Origin: an uncultured Eubacterium sp.
Lineage (GTDB): Bacteria; Bacillota; Clostridia; Lachnospirales; Lachnospiraceae
DNA length: 64,000 nt
Assembly (NCBI RefSeq): GCF_937958975.1
Contig: NZ_CALGRE010000017.1
Coordinates: 1-64,000, forward strand
Direction: 5' to 3'
The notes under the pieces were generated by a model. The model saw only the letters and a program-made list of their open reading frames with translations. It had not been told where the DNA came from and ran no database searches. Position 1 is the first letter of the stretch; every line of letters begins with the position of its first letter. Below are positions 17,067-25,611 of this stretch, piece after piece. A program made the position numbers and the translations under genes.

Positions 17067-17121
17067 AAAAATGGATGCTAACAGTAATTTTGATATTATG
17101 TTTAGTTAGCATCCATTTTTT
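17067..17121 (+). terminator. Strong terminator after the HNH-like gene
   Basis: AAAAATGGATGCTAAC and GTTAGCATCCATTTTT form a perfect 16-pair stem around a 22-base loop, ending in a T tract. It separates the HNH-like gene from the restriction-modification operon. Confidence 0.93.
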
Positions 17122-17228
17122 AGAGTTTTGTCTAATTTTATATTGAAAAACCTTAGTATAATAGTATAATTAAATGGAAAAGTGTACAATAGTGGATAAA
17201 ATATGTTGCATAAAATGGAGATGGTAAA

Positions 17229-19358
17229 ATGAATTATTCGGCAACACAAATGGCAAAAAAATTAGACATTTCGAGGTCATATTTATATTACTTAAAGGAT
17301 AATGGGATAGTAGAGCTTGAAGTTAATGAAAAAGGAAGAACTGTGTGGACGGAAGCAGTCTATCATCAGTTAAAAGAATATATTAAGAAAAATAATATTC
17401 TGGAAAAACAGGAAGTCATTGAATTACCATATAAAACAACGAAAATAAATAATCGAAGATATTTAGGCAATAAATACAAACTTCTACCTTTTATAACAAA
17501 GGTAGTTAATGAGGAGTGTCAAAATGTTAATACGGTAGCAGATATATTTGCCGGAACAGGAGCTGTAGCGTCAGCGTTTACTGATAAAAAGATAATTACA
17601 AATGATATTATGTACAGTAATTACATTTGTCACTTAGCGTGGTTTAGCAGTGAAGAGTATTCAGAAGAAAAAATAATAGAGTTAATAATAAATTATAATA
17701 CTATGGTTATTGAGCAGGATAATTATATGAGTGAAAATTTTGCAAATACATATTTTTCGCTTGATGATTGCAGGAAAATTGGCTTTATTAGACAAGATAT
17801 TGAAGATAGATTTGTAGCGGGCGATATTAATGCAAGAGAAAGAGCGTTATTGATAACGTCTTTATTGTATGCAATGGATAAGATTGCCAATACATGTGGT
17901 CATTATGATGCTTATAGACAAGGTGCTGAATTTGAAAAATGTTTGGAGCTATCTGTACCACAGCCGGACGAGACTTTAAATGAAAATAATGTGTGTTACA
18001 ATATGGATACAAATGAGTTGGTATCAGATATCGATGCGGACTTGGTATATATTGACCCGCCATATAATTCACGACAATATTGTGATGCATATCATTTGCT
18101 TGAAAACGTTGCTCGTTGGAATAAACCAGAAGTGTTTGGTGTTGCAAAAAAGATGGATAGAACATCTTTAAAGAGCGACTATTGTACACAGAAAGCTACG
18201 GTTGCTTTTGAAAAGTTGATAGATTCAATTCATGCGAAATATATTATGCTATCATACAATAATATGGCAAAAAAAGGGAATGATCGTTCCAATGCTAAAA
18301 TAAGTGATGAAGATATTATGCGTATTCTTCAAAAGAAAGGTACAGTGAAGGTTTTTACAGAGGATTATAAATCATTTTCTACAGGTAAATCAGATATAAA
18401 AGATAATCAGGAAAGATTGTTTGTGTGTACATGCTATGAAAGTGGAAAAGAGATAATCCCATCTGCTTTAAATTACACAGGTGGAAAGTATAAGCTGTTG
18501 CCACAGATACTTCCTTTTTTTCCAAAGGATGTAGATAAGGTGGTTGATTTGTTTTGCGGGGGATGCAATGTAGGAATTAATATTAATTGTAATAAGGTTC
18601 AGTTTAATGATTCGAATAAATATCTGATAGGGCTCTTGGATACATTTAGGAGATTAACTAAGGATGAAATTTTTGAATGGTTATTTACAGCTATAGATAG
18701 ATATAATTTATCACTTGTAAGTGAAAATGGATATGAATATTATGGTTGTGAAAGTTCGAAAGGATTAGGTTCTTATAATAAAGAAGGCTACAATAAACTG
18801 AGAAAAGATTTTAATAACAAAACTATACATGATGATGAATATTTCTTGATGTTATATTTGTTGATTGTGTATTCGTTCAATAATCAATTGAGATTTAATA
18901 AAAAAGGAGAGTTTAATCTTCCAGTTGGAAAAAGGGATTTTAATGCTAAGATGCAGGAAAAATTGAAAGGGTTTCTTGACCGGATTAAAAGTGGAGACTA
19001 TGGGTTTATCAATCGAGATTTTAGAGAAATAAAGCTGGATGAGTTTACGGATAAAAGTTTCTTTTATGTAGATCCACCGTATTTGATAACCTGTGCAACA
19101 TATAACGAGCAAGATGGCTGGACAGAGAAAGACGAATATGATTTGCTGTCATATTTAGAGCAGCTAGATAAAAAGGGTATTCGGTTTGCATTGTCGAATG
19201 TACTAGAAAACAAAGGAAAAAAAAATAAAATACTATCTGATTGGATAGAGAAGAATAAAAAGTTTAAGGCTATATCGCTTGATTATGATTATTCGAATTC
19301 TAATTATCATACAAAGCGTGAAGGTGTCACAAAAGAAGTATTGGTGGTGAATTACTAA
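17229..19358 (+). CDS. Double-domain (D12-class) DNA adenine N6-methyltransferase with N-terminal HTH
   Basis: A 709-residue DNA methyltransferase made of two Dam-type (D12 class) halves, probably each methylating adenine on one strand of an asymmetric site. Residues 1-55 look like a MerR-type helix-turn-helix (ATQMAKKLDISRSYLYYLKDNG). Half one: RYLGNKYKLLPFI (near 78), the AdoMet loop ADIFAGTGA (about 104), catalytic DPPYNSRQY (about 278). Half two: NYTGGKYKLLPQI (about 416), VDLFCGGCNVG (about 438), catalytic DPPYLI (about 616). M.FokI has the same two-methylase architecture. It is the first gene of an operon with the endonuclease 17 bases downstream. Recognition sequence not inferable here. 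Confidence 0.88.
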   Translation: MNYSATQMAKKLDISRSYLYYLKDNGIVELEVNEKGRTVWTEAVYHQLKEYIKKNNILEKQEVIELPYKTTKINNRRYLGNKYKLLPFITKVVNEECQNVNTVADIFAGTGAVASAFTDKKIITNDIMYSNYICHLAWFSSEEYSEEKIIELIINYNTMVIEQDNYMSENFANTYFSLDDCRKIGFIRQDIEDRFVAGDINARERALLITSLLYAMDKIANTCGHYDAYRQGAEFEKCLELSVPQPDETLNENNVCYNMDTNELVSDIDADLVYIDPPYNSRQYCDAYHLLENVARWNKPEVFGVAKKMDRTSLKSDYCTQKATVAFEKLIDSIHAKYIMLSYNNMAKKGNDRSNAKISDEDIMRILQKKGTVKVFTEDYKSFSTGKSDIKDNQERLFVCTCYESGKEIIPSALNYTGGKYKLLPQILPFFPKDVDKVVDLFCGGCNVGININCNKVQFNDSNKYLIGLLDTFRRLTKDEIFEWLFTAIDRYNLSLVSENGYEYYGCESSKGLGSYNKEGYNKLRKDFNNKTIHDDEYFLMLYLLIVYSFNNQLRFNKKGEFNLPVGKRDFNAKMQEKLKGFLDRIKSGDYGFINRDFREIKLDEFTDKSFFYVDPPYLITCATYNEQDGWTEKDEYDLLSYLEQLDKKGIRFALSNVLENKGKKNKILSDWIEKNKKFKAISLDYDYSNSNYHTKREGVTKEVLVVNY

Positions 19359-19375
19359 AAGGAGGTAACGGGTGT

Positions 19376-21373
19376 ATGACAACTAAAATAGGATTTAAAA
19401 GTTATTGTTGGGCAATTGGAACAACGAGCTATAGAACGGATAAATTCAATATGAACATTGAAATGCAGATGAAATTATTAAAAGAGTTTAGGAATCTTCC
19501 GGAAAACAAAGGAAAGTTATGGACTGGAAATAATAAATTTCAGGCAAAATATTATGAATTTCTTAAGAACAAGGAATTTGTAAAAGGTGATGCACCAAGA
19601 CCAGATAAAGATGCAAGAGAGAAAACATCTGGATTAAGAGATATTGGATTGTTAGACGATGAAAGAAATGTAACAGCAGCTGGTGAAGCATTAATTGAGA
19701 TTGCAAAATCAGGAGATTTTACGTCTGATAATTTGCTCGAAATACCAAAAGATAGTTATCTATATTTTAAGCAGTTATTAAAAACATCAAATGATGTTGA
19801 TGGTAAAAATGTAAGACCATTTGTGGTGTTTTTGTATGTGGTAAGTAAGGTGGAATTTCTTACATATGATGAATTTACATATTTATTACCATTATGTGTG
19901 GATAAAAAAACAACGGATAAGGTTATTGAATGTGTTATTTCTTCGCGAAGTGGTAGTATGGATTATGAAGATACAATTTTATCTGTACTAATGGGAATGG
20001 AGAATTATCAAAAGGCATTAGCATTGTTGCAGGAAGAAGAAATTACAGAAGAATTAATATGTAATGTAGGTATTAATCGTAAAAGTGCAAAGTATGATAA
20101 ACCATATTATGTTTTGTACAACATATTAAAGAGTATTGTGTTTGCGAAGGATAATTTGGCATTAGAATTATATGAAGCAACAAAAAAACTGACCAATAGT
20201 AAAGTTGGTGGTGCATGGCGTAAGTATTTCTTCAGTAGTAATGCAAGAAGTGTTATTTCAAGAATGGGATTATCTGTGCTAAATACTGTTCCAATATTAC
20301 AAGCCAAGGCAGAAGACACATTTAATGAAGAGTTTTTCAAAATAATGCATTTGTTTAAGGCAAAGGCGACTTTGTCGGATTATTTTGATTTGAATAGAAG
20401 ATATTTTAGGATTACGGATATTGTATTATTTGAGGATGATAAAGTAAAACTTGATGTCTTGCCAAAATGTTATATAGAAAATATAGCGGATGATTTGCTT
20501 GATATTGCATTTGAAAAATCTGATTTGATTTCAGAAAATGTAAAACTCGAAACTATACATCCGTGTTTGGCAATTGATGCGGATAGATTATATCAGAAAT
20601 TAGGTCGACTGCTTGGTAAAAGTGTCACAGATAAAGAATCAGCTCGTAAGGTTATTAAAGATGAAAGATACGCTCGTTTTAATAAGCTTATTGATGATAA
20701 GTTTGATAAAGATACCCTTATTACATTATTTGACCATTTCGAAAGCAGACATGATGACGAAATAAGAGCTCTAGTTACTGATAATGCAGATATTCCAACA
20801 GTCTTTGAGTATGTTCTTGGTATTGCATGGTATGTGATAAGTGATAGAGAAGGAGATGTACTTGATTATATGAATTTATCTCTGGAAGCGGATTTGTTAC
20901 CGAAAACACATGCAGGTGGTGGTGAAGCCGATATTGTTTGGAAGTATGAAAAAACAGACTGGTATCCTAAACATACATTATTGATTGAGGCGACACTTGC
21001 AGATGGCTCAAATCAAAGAAGAATGGAAATGGAACCGGTATCAAGGCATTTGGGTGAGTATTGTATTACTCATCCAGAGGACGAAGCATATTGTGTATTT
21101 GTGACAACATATCTTAATATAAATGTTATATCTGATTTCAGGGCTAGAAGGTATATGGAATACTACAACACCGCTGGAACAGATTATATAACTGGAATGA
21201 AAATATTACCGATACAGACTTCTGAGTTAAAAACATTACTTAGATTTGATGTTAGATATCCGCAGATTTATAAGATGTTGGACAAGGCTTACAATAGTAG
21301 TGAAGCACCGAGAGAATGGTATGAGAATAATATTGTGAGAGAAACAAGTTTTTATAATGTACAGGAGATATAA
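19376..21373 (+). CDS. Type II restriction endonuclease, AlwI family
   Basis: A 665-residue protein matching, by pattern, the AlwI family of restriction enzymes (AlwI, PleI, MlyI, BstNBI), which cut outside short asymmetric sites. The opening KSYCWAIGTTSYRT is the family's N-terminal signature. The presumed PD-(D/E)xK nuclease core lies near residues 515-545: GGGEADIVW supplies the Asp and LLIEATLADG the Glu. The middle portion is a long helical DNA-recognition region with winged-helix-like segments near 60-100. AAGGAGG lies 10 bases before ATG 19376. The partner methyltransferase is directly upstream. The family call is from memory of its signature; an HMM search would settle it. Confidence 0.75.
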   Translation: MTTKIGFKSYCWAIGTTSYRTDKFNMNIEMQMKLLKEFRNLPENKGKLWTGNNKFQAKYYEFLKNKEFVKGDAPRPDKDAREKTSGLRDIGLLDDERNVTAAGEALIEIAKSGDFTSDNLLEIPKDSYLYFKQLLKTSNDVDGKNVRPFVVFLYVVSKVEFLTYDEFTYLLPLCVDKKTTDKVIECVISSRSGSMDYEDTILSVLMGMENYQKALALLQEEEITEELICNVGINRKSAKYDKPYYVLYNILKSIVFAKDNLALELYEATKKLTNSKVGGAWRKYFFSSNARSVISRMGLSVLNTVPILQAKAEDTFNEEFFKIMHLFKAKATLSDYFDLNRRYFRITDIVLFEDDKVKLDVLPKCYIENIADDLLDIAFEKSDLISENVKLETIHPCLAIDADRLYQKLGRLLGKSVTDKESARKVIKDERYARFNKLIDDKFDKDTLITLFDHFESRHDDEIRALVTDNADIPTVFEYVLGIAWYVISDREGDVLDYMNLSLEADLLPKTHAGGGEADIVWKYEKTDWYPKHTLLIEATLADGSNQRRMEMEPVSRHLGEYCITHPEDEAYCVFVTTYLNINVISDFRARRYMEYYNTAGTDYITGMKILPIQTSELKTLLRFDVRYPQIYKMLDKAYNSSEAPREWYENNIVRETSFYNVQEI

Positions 21374-21413
21374 GAGTGGATAATAGGAGGAGGTATTTTG
21401 GCTTGTTTGGAAA

Positions 21414-21617
21414 GTGCTGTTCCTTTATGATACTATATCATATGATATGGATGGAAATATAAAGAATTACAAAGAACTCATCAAACTTGTATTTCTCAAG
21501 ATGGATAAAAAGTGGTATTGTTCAGAATTGATAGGAAGATTAGAAAGAAAATTATCAATGGAAGTTTTAGAAGAATATGACAGATTTTGGAATACAGTAA
21601 TATCTGATAAAAAATGA
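21414..21617 (+). CDS. Small hypothetical protein downstream of the restriction enzyme
   Basis: A 67-residue frame starting at GTG 21414, 40 bases after the endonuclease gene. It is acidic/basic with a plausible helical run (KELIKLVFLKMDKKWYCSELI) and no recognisable domain. The best ribosome site nearby (AGGAGGAGG, 21385-21393) is 20 bases upstream and instead faces a TTG in another frame that meets a stop after 11 codons. This points to a frameshift near 21400-21415 or a poorly translated remnant. The end overlaps the next ORF by ATGA. Function unknown. Confidence 0.4.
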   Translation: MLFLYDTISYDMDGNIKNYKELIKLVFLKMDKKWYCSELIGRLERKLSMEVLEEYDRFWNTVISDKK

Positions 21618-21820
21618 CTAAATCTGTTGTAAATGCTTTATATTATCTTAAATTAGAAAATTATGGTGATACAAATGTAAATCATAGACTATTATTGTTA
21701 AATATTGCAGATGGCTTGGTAATAAATACATTTAAAGATATAAACAATGTAAAAAGCAGTTTAGACAGACTTTTTAAGAAGATTGTGGATATTCAATTAG
21801 TTGCATTGTATCTTATGTAG
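21614..21820 (+). CDS. Small hypothetical protein, overlapping start (ATGA), possibly decayed
   Basis: A 68-residue frame beginning at the ATG that overlaps the previous stop codon by ATGA, a translational-coupling arrangement. The sequence (MTKSVVNALYYLKLEN ...) has no recognisable family. In another frame the open reading continues past its stop, as VVAVITKSFQADVYKKTKSI up to a TGA at about 21918. That suggests one longer gene broken by a frameshift near 21790-21810. I cannot say which state is real. Confidence 0.35.
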   Translation: MTKSVVNALYYLKLENYGDTNVNHRLLLLNIADGLVINTFKDINNVKSSLDRLFKKIVDIQLVALYLM

Positions 21821-22066
21821 TTGCGGTGATAACAAAAAGTTTTCAAGCAGATGTTTATAAAAAGACTAAATCTATAATACCACAGGAAATATATACATTG
21901 AGAGATATACGACAATGAACTTATTTTTGGTTTGTAATTAGTTCCTTTTGATTAACGCTATATACGCAGTTGTAAGTACAGAGAAGTCGTGGAATGCCCT
22001 CGGCAGTCCACCATGCAAAACTTACATGCAACAATAGCTTCAAGAAAAAAGGTAAGGAGAATAACA

Positions 22067-23008
22067 ATGATATTAAGCGTAAGTCGCAGAACTGACATTC
22101 CCAATTATTATTCAGAGTGGTTTTTTAATAGAATAAAGGCCGGGTTTGTGTATGTCAGAAATCCAATGAACGCACATCAAGTAAGCAAAATTACTATAAC
22201 ACCGGAGGTGATTGATTGCATTGTTTTTTGGACAAAAAATCCAGAGCCAATGTTTAGCAGACTGGATGAACTTGATTTATATGATTACTATTTTCAGTTT
22301 ACATTGACCGGATATGGAAAAGATATAGAGTGTAATGTTCCGCATAAAAAGGAAAAGATGGTTCGTGTATTTCAGGAGTTATCAAAAAAGATTGGAATGC
22401 AAAAGGTAATATGGAGATATGATCCTATTATTTTTACAAAGAAGTATACTCAGAAATACCATTTAAAAGCTTTTGAACAAATTGCAACAGAACTTAAAGG
22501 ATATACAGAGAAGTGTGTTATAAGCTTTGTAGATGTATATGCAAAGAATAAGAAAAATATGGAATTACTGGATTTGTATAAGATTGATAAAAATGAATTA
22601 TTGGATTTTGCAAAGAAAATAGCTGATATCGCAAAGGAAAATGGAATGTCCATAGGTAGTTGTGCTGAGAGTATAGATTTGGATGAGTGCGGTATTGAAC
22701 ACAATTGTTGTATTGATAAAGCGCTCATAGAAAATATAATTGGATGCAGGCTTAAAGTGGAAAAAGACAGCAATCAGCGTGAGGATTGTGGTTGTATGGA
22801 AAGTGTAGACATTGGCACATATAATACATGTAAAAATGGTTGTAAATACTGTTATGCAAACTATAGCGAAGAAAGTGTTGCAAGGAGTTATAGCAAATAC
22901 AATCCACAGTCGCCGATATTGTGTGGTGTACTCGATGAACAGGATAAAATAACGGAACGCAAAATAAAATCATTGAAGGAACATCAATTAAGTTTTTTTG
23001 ATTCATAG
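22067..23008 (+). CDS. DUF1848 family protein with C-terminal CX3CX2C cysteine motif
   Basis: A 313-residue DUF1848 protein of unknown activity. The family opening ILSVSRRTDIPNYYSEWFF, then VRNPMN and DCIVFWTKNPEPM, is clear. VIWRYDPIIFT near 118 and KCVISFVDVY near 150 are also typical. Near residue 255 there is CKNGCKYCYAN, a CX3CX2C arrangement like that of radical-SAM iron-sulfur enzymes but near the C-terminus; other Cys pairs precede it (CGC, CC). An iron-sulfur cofactor is a reasonable inference. The start is ATG 22067, with AAGGAG 7 bases before it. A frame open from 21989 has no ribosome site. Confidence 0.82.
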   Translation: MILSVSRRTDIPNYYSEWFFNRIKAGFVYVRNPMNAHQVSKITITPEVIDCIVFWTKNPEPMFSRLDELDLYDYYFQFTLTGYGKDIECNVPHKKEKMVRVFQELSKKIGMQKVIWRYDPIIFTKKYTQKYHLKAFEQIATELKGYTEKCVISFVDVYAKNKKNMELLDLYKIDKNELLDFAKKIADIAKENGMSIGSCAESIDLDECGIEHNCCIDKALIENIIGCRLKVEKDSNQREDCGCMESVDIGTYNTCKNGCKYCYANYSEESVARSYSKYNPQSPILCGVLDEQDKITERKIKSLKEHQLSFFDS

Positions 23009-23071
23009 ATACCGGAAAGATTCAATTTCTTCCATATTAAATACATATCAGTATTTTGAAGTGTTAAAAAA

Positions 23072-23689
23072 TCAATAGAATCCAAGTGTTGTATACACGG
23101 CTTTTCTCACATCTAAAATTCGCTTTTCCATAAATTCAGGATAGTCTCGAAACCACTTCATGTTCAGCGGTGAAGGATGTGGGAGTACAAAGGCTGGTTT
23201 TCCGTTGATTTCAAGATTTTGAAATACAAGGTCGGTCAATTTTTTCTTAGGGAAAAAATATTCGGCGGCGAAACTTCCAATGATAATATAAATTTCATTT
23301 TGGACTAAATTCAGCTCTTGAGAAAGCCATTTTTCTGCACAATATTTTGGAGGCCTTTTGTCACCGCCTCCTGGATTTTTTCCGGGATAGCAATGGGATA
23401 TAGAAACAATATAAAAGTTGTCAGGATTATAGAATACTTCATCGGGAATATTGTACCATTCGGAGCGAAGGCGCCTGCCACTGGCATCGTTAAAAGGTTT
23501 TCCGGTATTATGAACAGTGCGTGAAGGAGCCTGACTAATTTGCATGATTTTAGCGTTAGAATTACCGAATAAAATAGGGTGAGGCTCAAAACCAAAAGCA
23601 GATTGACAATGTTTACAATTGTTAATCTGCTTTTGTAAGTTTATAAATTCTTTTGCTTTTAAATTTGATGGTTGATTGAAAGATGACAT
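23072..23689 (-). CDS. Uracil-DNA glycosylase family protein
   Basis: A 205-residue member of the uracil-DNA-glycosylase superfamily, which removes uracil from DNA. MQISQAPSRTVHNTGKPFNDASGRRLR (about 50-75) carries the catalytic-loop region of family 4/5-like enzymes. HCYPGKNPGGGDKRPP is the mid-domain motif, and LPHPSPLN (about 168-175) is the Leu-loop HPSP motif. It has one N-terminal CxxC (CKHC) and the Cys in HCYPG, so an iron-sulfur cluster as in family 4 is possible but not certain. AAAGGAA lies before the ATG on the minus strand. It is convergent with the DUF1848 gene, 63 bases apart. Confidence 0.85.
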   Translation of the reverse strand: MSSFNQPSNLKAKEFINLQKQINNCKHCQSAFGFEPHPILFGNSNAKIMQISQAPSRTVHNTGKPFNDASGRRLRSEWYNIPDEVFYNPDNFYIVSISHCYPGKNPGGGDKRPPKYCAEKWLSQELNLVQNEIYIIIGSFAAEYFFPKKKLTDLVFQNLEINGKPAFVLPHPSPLNMKWFRDYPEFMEKRILDVRKAVYTTLGFY

Positions 23690-23967
23690 AATATAAATTC
23701 CTTTGATATATAATTTTGAAATGTAAATATTGTAACATAGATGTCAAAAAAAGTTAAGAAACAATTTGTAGTGTTTTGTCGTTGCAAGAGATATAATTAT
23801 AGATGATGTAATCGGAGGTGAAATTAGAAAAAGCAAATTAATTTGATAGGATAAAAATAAAGTTAGTTGCAGGAAATGAAACTTTTTGATTCTTTGATAC
23901 GTCTAATATAAAAAAACATGGAAAAGCGCGATGTGGAAAAATTTTTATACCAGAAGGAGACAGGATT

Positions 23968-25035
23968 ATGCGTAAGAAGTATATTGCAGCAGGAATTGTT
24001 ACAGCGGGGATTATAACATTATTGAGTGTTAGCATAGTGTTTACGACGAATATGGCGAAACAGTTGGGTAAAATAGACAGTAAAATAGATAAGGCTATTG
24101 GAATTACCGAAGATATTGCACAGGAAGATGATGTCATAATAGCAAGTGAATACAAAATAAAGTCAACGAAGGAGTTGTCAGACGCATATGTGAATGGAAC
24201 GGTTGAAAAATTAAAAAGCGAAGATAAAGAAACCATTGATTTGGCGGATAAGATATTGAAAGAAATTACGAAGGATAATATGACGGATTATGAAAAAGAA
24301 TTAGCGGTTTATCAGTGGATGATTAAAAATATAAAAATAGACGAAAGCGGAATGGCAGCAGTTCAGAAAAAGAAGGATGAACTTTCGACTCCGAATGGAG
24401 TGCTTAAAAATCAAAAGGCAGTGTGCGTAGGATATGCAACAACATTTAGATTGTTTATGCAGATGATGAAAATAGATTGTAAAGTTGTACATAGTACGGA
24501 TTTATCCCACAGTTGGAATGAAGTAAAATTAGAGGATGACTGGTATTTTGTCGATGCTTATTCGGATGTCAATTCTGAGAATTTTGCAAACTTTAACTTA
24601 AATGATGAGATGTGTTTGGAGAGCTATGAGTGGAATAGAGAGTTTTTCCCGGCAGCAGCGGGAGTCAAATATAATTATGCCTGCATGAATAATCAAAAAG
24701 AAACAGATGTTTATAAAATTCCGAAGAGAGTGCGAAAAGTGGTTGATGATAAATCGGAAAATCTGTTTTTAAATTTGGGAAAGAATATGTCTGACGAGAC
24801 CAAAGATATTGTAGAAGCAATGATGTTAAGTATTGAAGACTATACAATGGATAGTGTAATGATTTCATACAAGTGGGTTGAAAATGATGAGCAGGAACGA
24901 ATTTTATGTATTTATGCTACGCCAGAGGCAACAGAGGATATGGAAAATTTGTCTGAGGAAGTGGCAAAAAAGGTTAGAAAGGCAGTAAACAAAGCTTTTG
25001 AAGATTATTCAAATCCGGATGACATAGACGAGTAA
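23968..25035 (+). CDS. Membrane-anchored transglutaminase-like protein
   Basis: A 355-residue protein with an uncleaved-looking N-terminal signal anchor (RKKYIAAGIVTAGIITLLSVSIVF) and an extracellular transglutaminase-like domain. The triad is visible as Cys153 in QKAVCVGYATTF, His181 in LSHSWNEV, and Asp196 in YFVDAYSD. The helical approach segment LAVYQWMIKNIKID near 112 is usual for the family. It likely acts as a wall-associated peptidase or processing enzyme. AAGGAGA precedes ATG 23968. It opens the second acyltransferase module, parallel to the transglutaminase-like gene at 9743, though it lacks the binding repeats of that protein. Confidence 0.85.
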   Translation: MRKKYIAAGIVTAGIITLLSVSIVFTTNMAKQLGKIDSKIDKAIGITEDIAQEDDVIIASEYKIKSTKELSDAYVNGTVEKLKSEDKETIDLADKILKEITKDNMTDYEKELAVYQWMIKNIKIDESGMAAVQKKKDELSTPNGVLKNQKAVCVGYATTFRLFMQMMKIDCKVVHSTDLSHSWNEVKLEDDWYFVDAYSDVNSENFANFNLNDEMCLESYEWNREFFPAAAGVKYNYACMNNQKETDVYKIPKRVRKVVDDKSENLFLNLGKNMSDETKDIVEAMMLSIEDYTMDSVMISYKWVENDEQERILCIYATPEATEDMENLSEEVAKKVRKAVNKAFEDYSNPDDIDE

Positions 25036-25108
25036 TATAGAAGATAAAATGATAAATTTGTAATTTGACTGTTGCAAGTTTCTAACAATATAGTTTAAGG
25101 AGCGTTTT

Positions 25109-25594
25109 ATGAAGAGATTTTTGTTCATGGCATTGTTTTTAGTTGCTATCCTTATGATGGCAGCCTGTGAGGGTGAGAAGGAAGTTAATATTACAATGGA
25201 GGATATGCAGAAGCAGATGCTGAGTGTTGGGAAAAAGCTTCCGGAAATGTCGATAATTCATGGCAGTAGTGAAAATACAGAAAGTCTATTTTCGTCTTTG
25301 TCTGATATAGATTATAGCCATGTAGAAGACTACTTTTATGCCTATTCTAGTGAGGGAAAAGCAGATGAAGTAGCGGTTATAAAATTAAAAAAAAGTAAAT
25401 ATGCAGAGGAAGCAAAAGAAAGCCTTCGCAATCATATGCAGGACAGAAAGATAATGTTTCAAAATTATAAACCTGACGAGGCAGACAGGGTTGAAAAAGG
25501 TTTGGTATTTTCTGATGGAAAATATGTTGTATTAGTAATAGCAGATGAGTTGTCCAAAATAAAGGCGGAGTTTGAAAAGATAATGAAAGAGTAA
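25109..25594 (+). CDS. DUF4358 lipoprotein
   Basis: A 161-residue lipoprotein. The signal peptide ends in a lipobox, MMAAC, with Cys20. The rest matches the DUF4358 pattern: MSIIHGSSE, IDYSHVEDYFYAYS, ADEVAVIKLKKSKYAEEAKESL and a C-terminal GKYVVLVIAD. DUF4358 genes commonly neighbour AlgI/DHHW genes in Lachnospiraceae. Function unknown; an assembly or regulatory role for the acyltransferase module is inference. AAGGAG precedes ATG 25109. The MBOAT gene starts 17 bases downstream. Confidence 0.82.
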   Translation: MKRFLFMALFLVAILMMAACEGEKEVNITMEDMQKQMLSVGKKLPEMSIIHGSSENTESLFSSLSDIDYSHVEDYFYAYSSEGKADEVAVIKLKKSKYAEEAKESLRNHMQDRKIMFQNYKPDEADRVEKGLVFSDGKYVVLVIADELSKIKAEFEKIMKE

Positions 25595-25611
25595 CTAATT
25601 GAGGTAAGACA

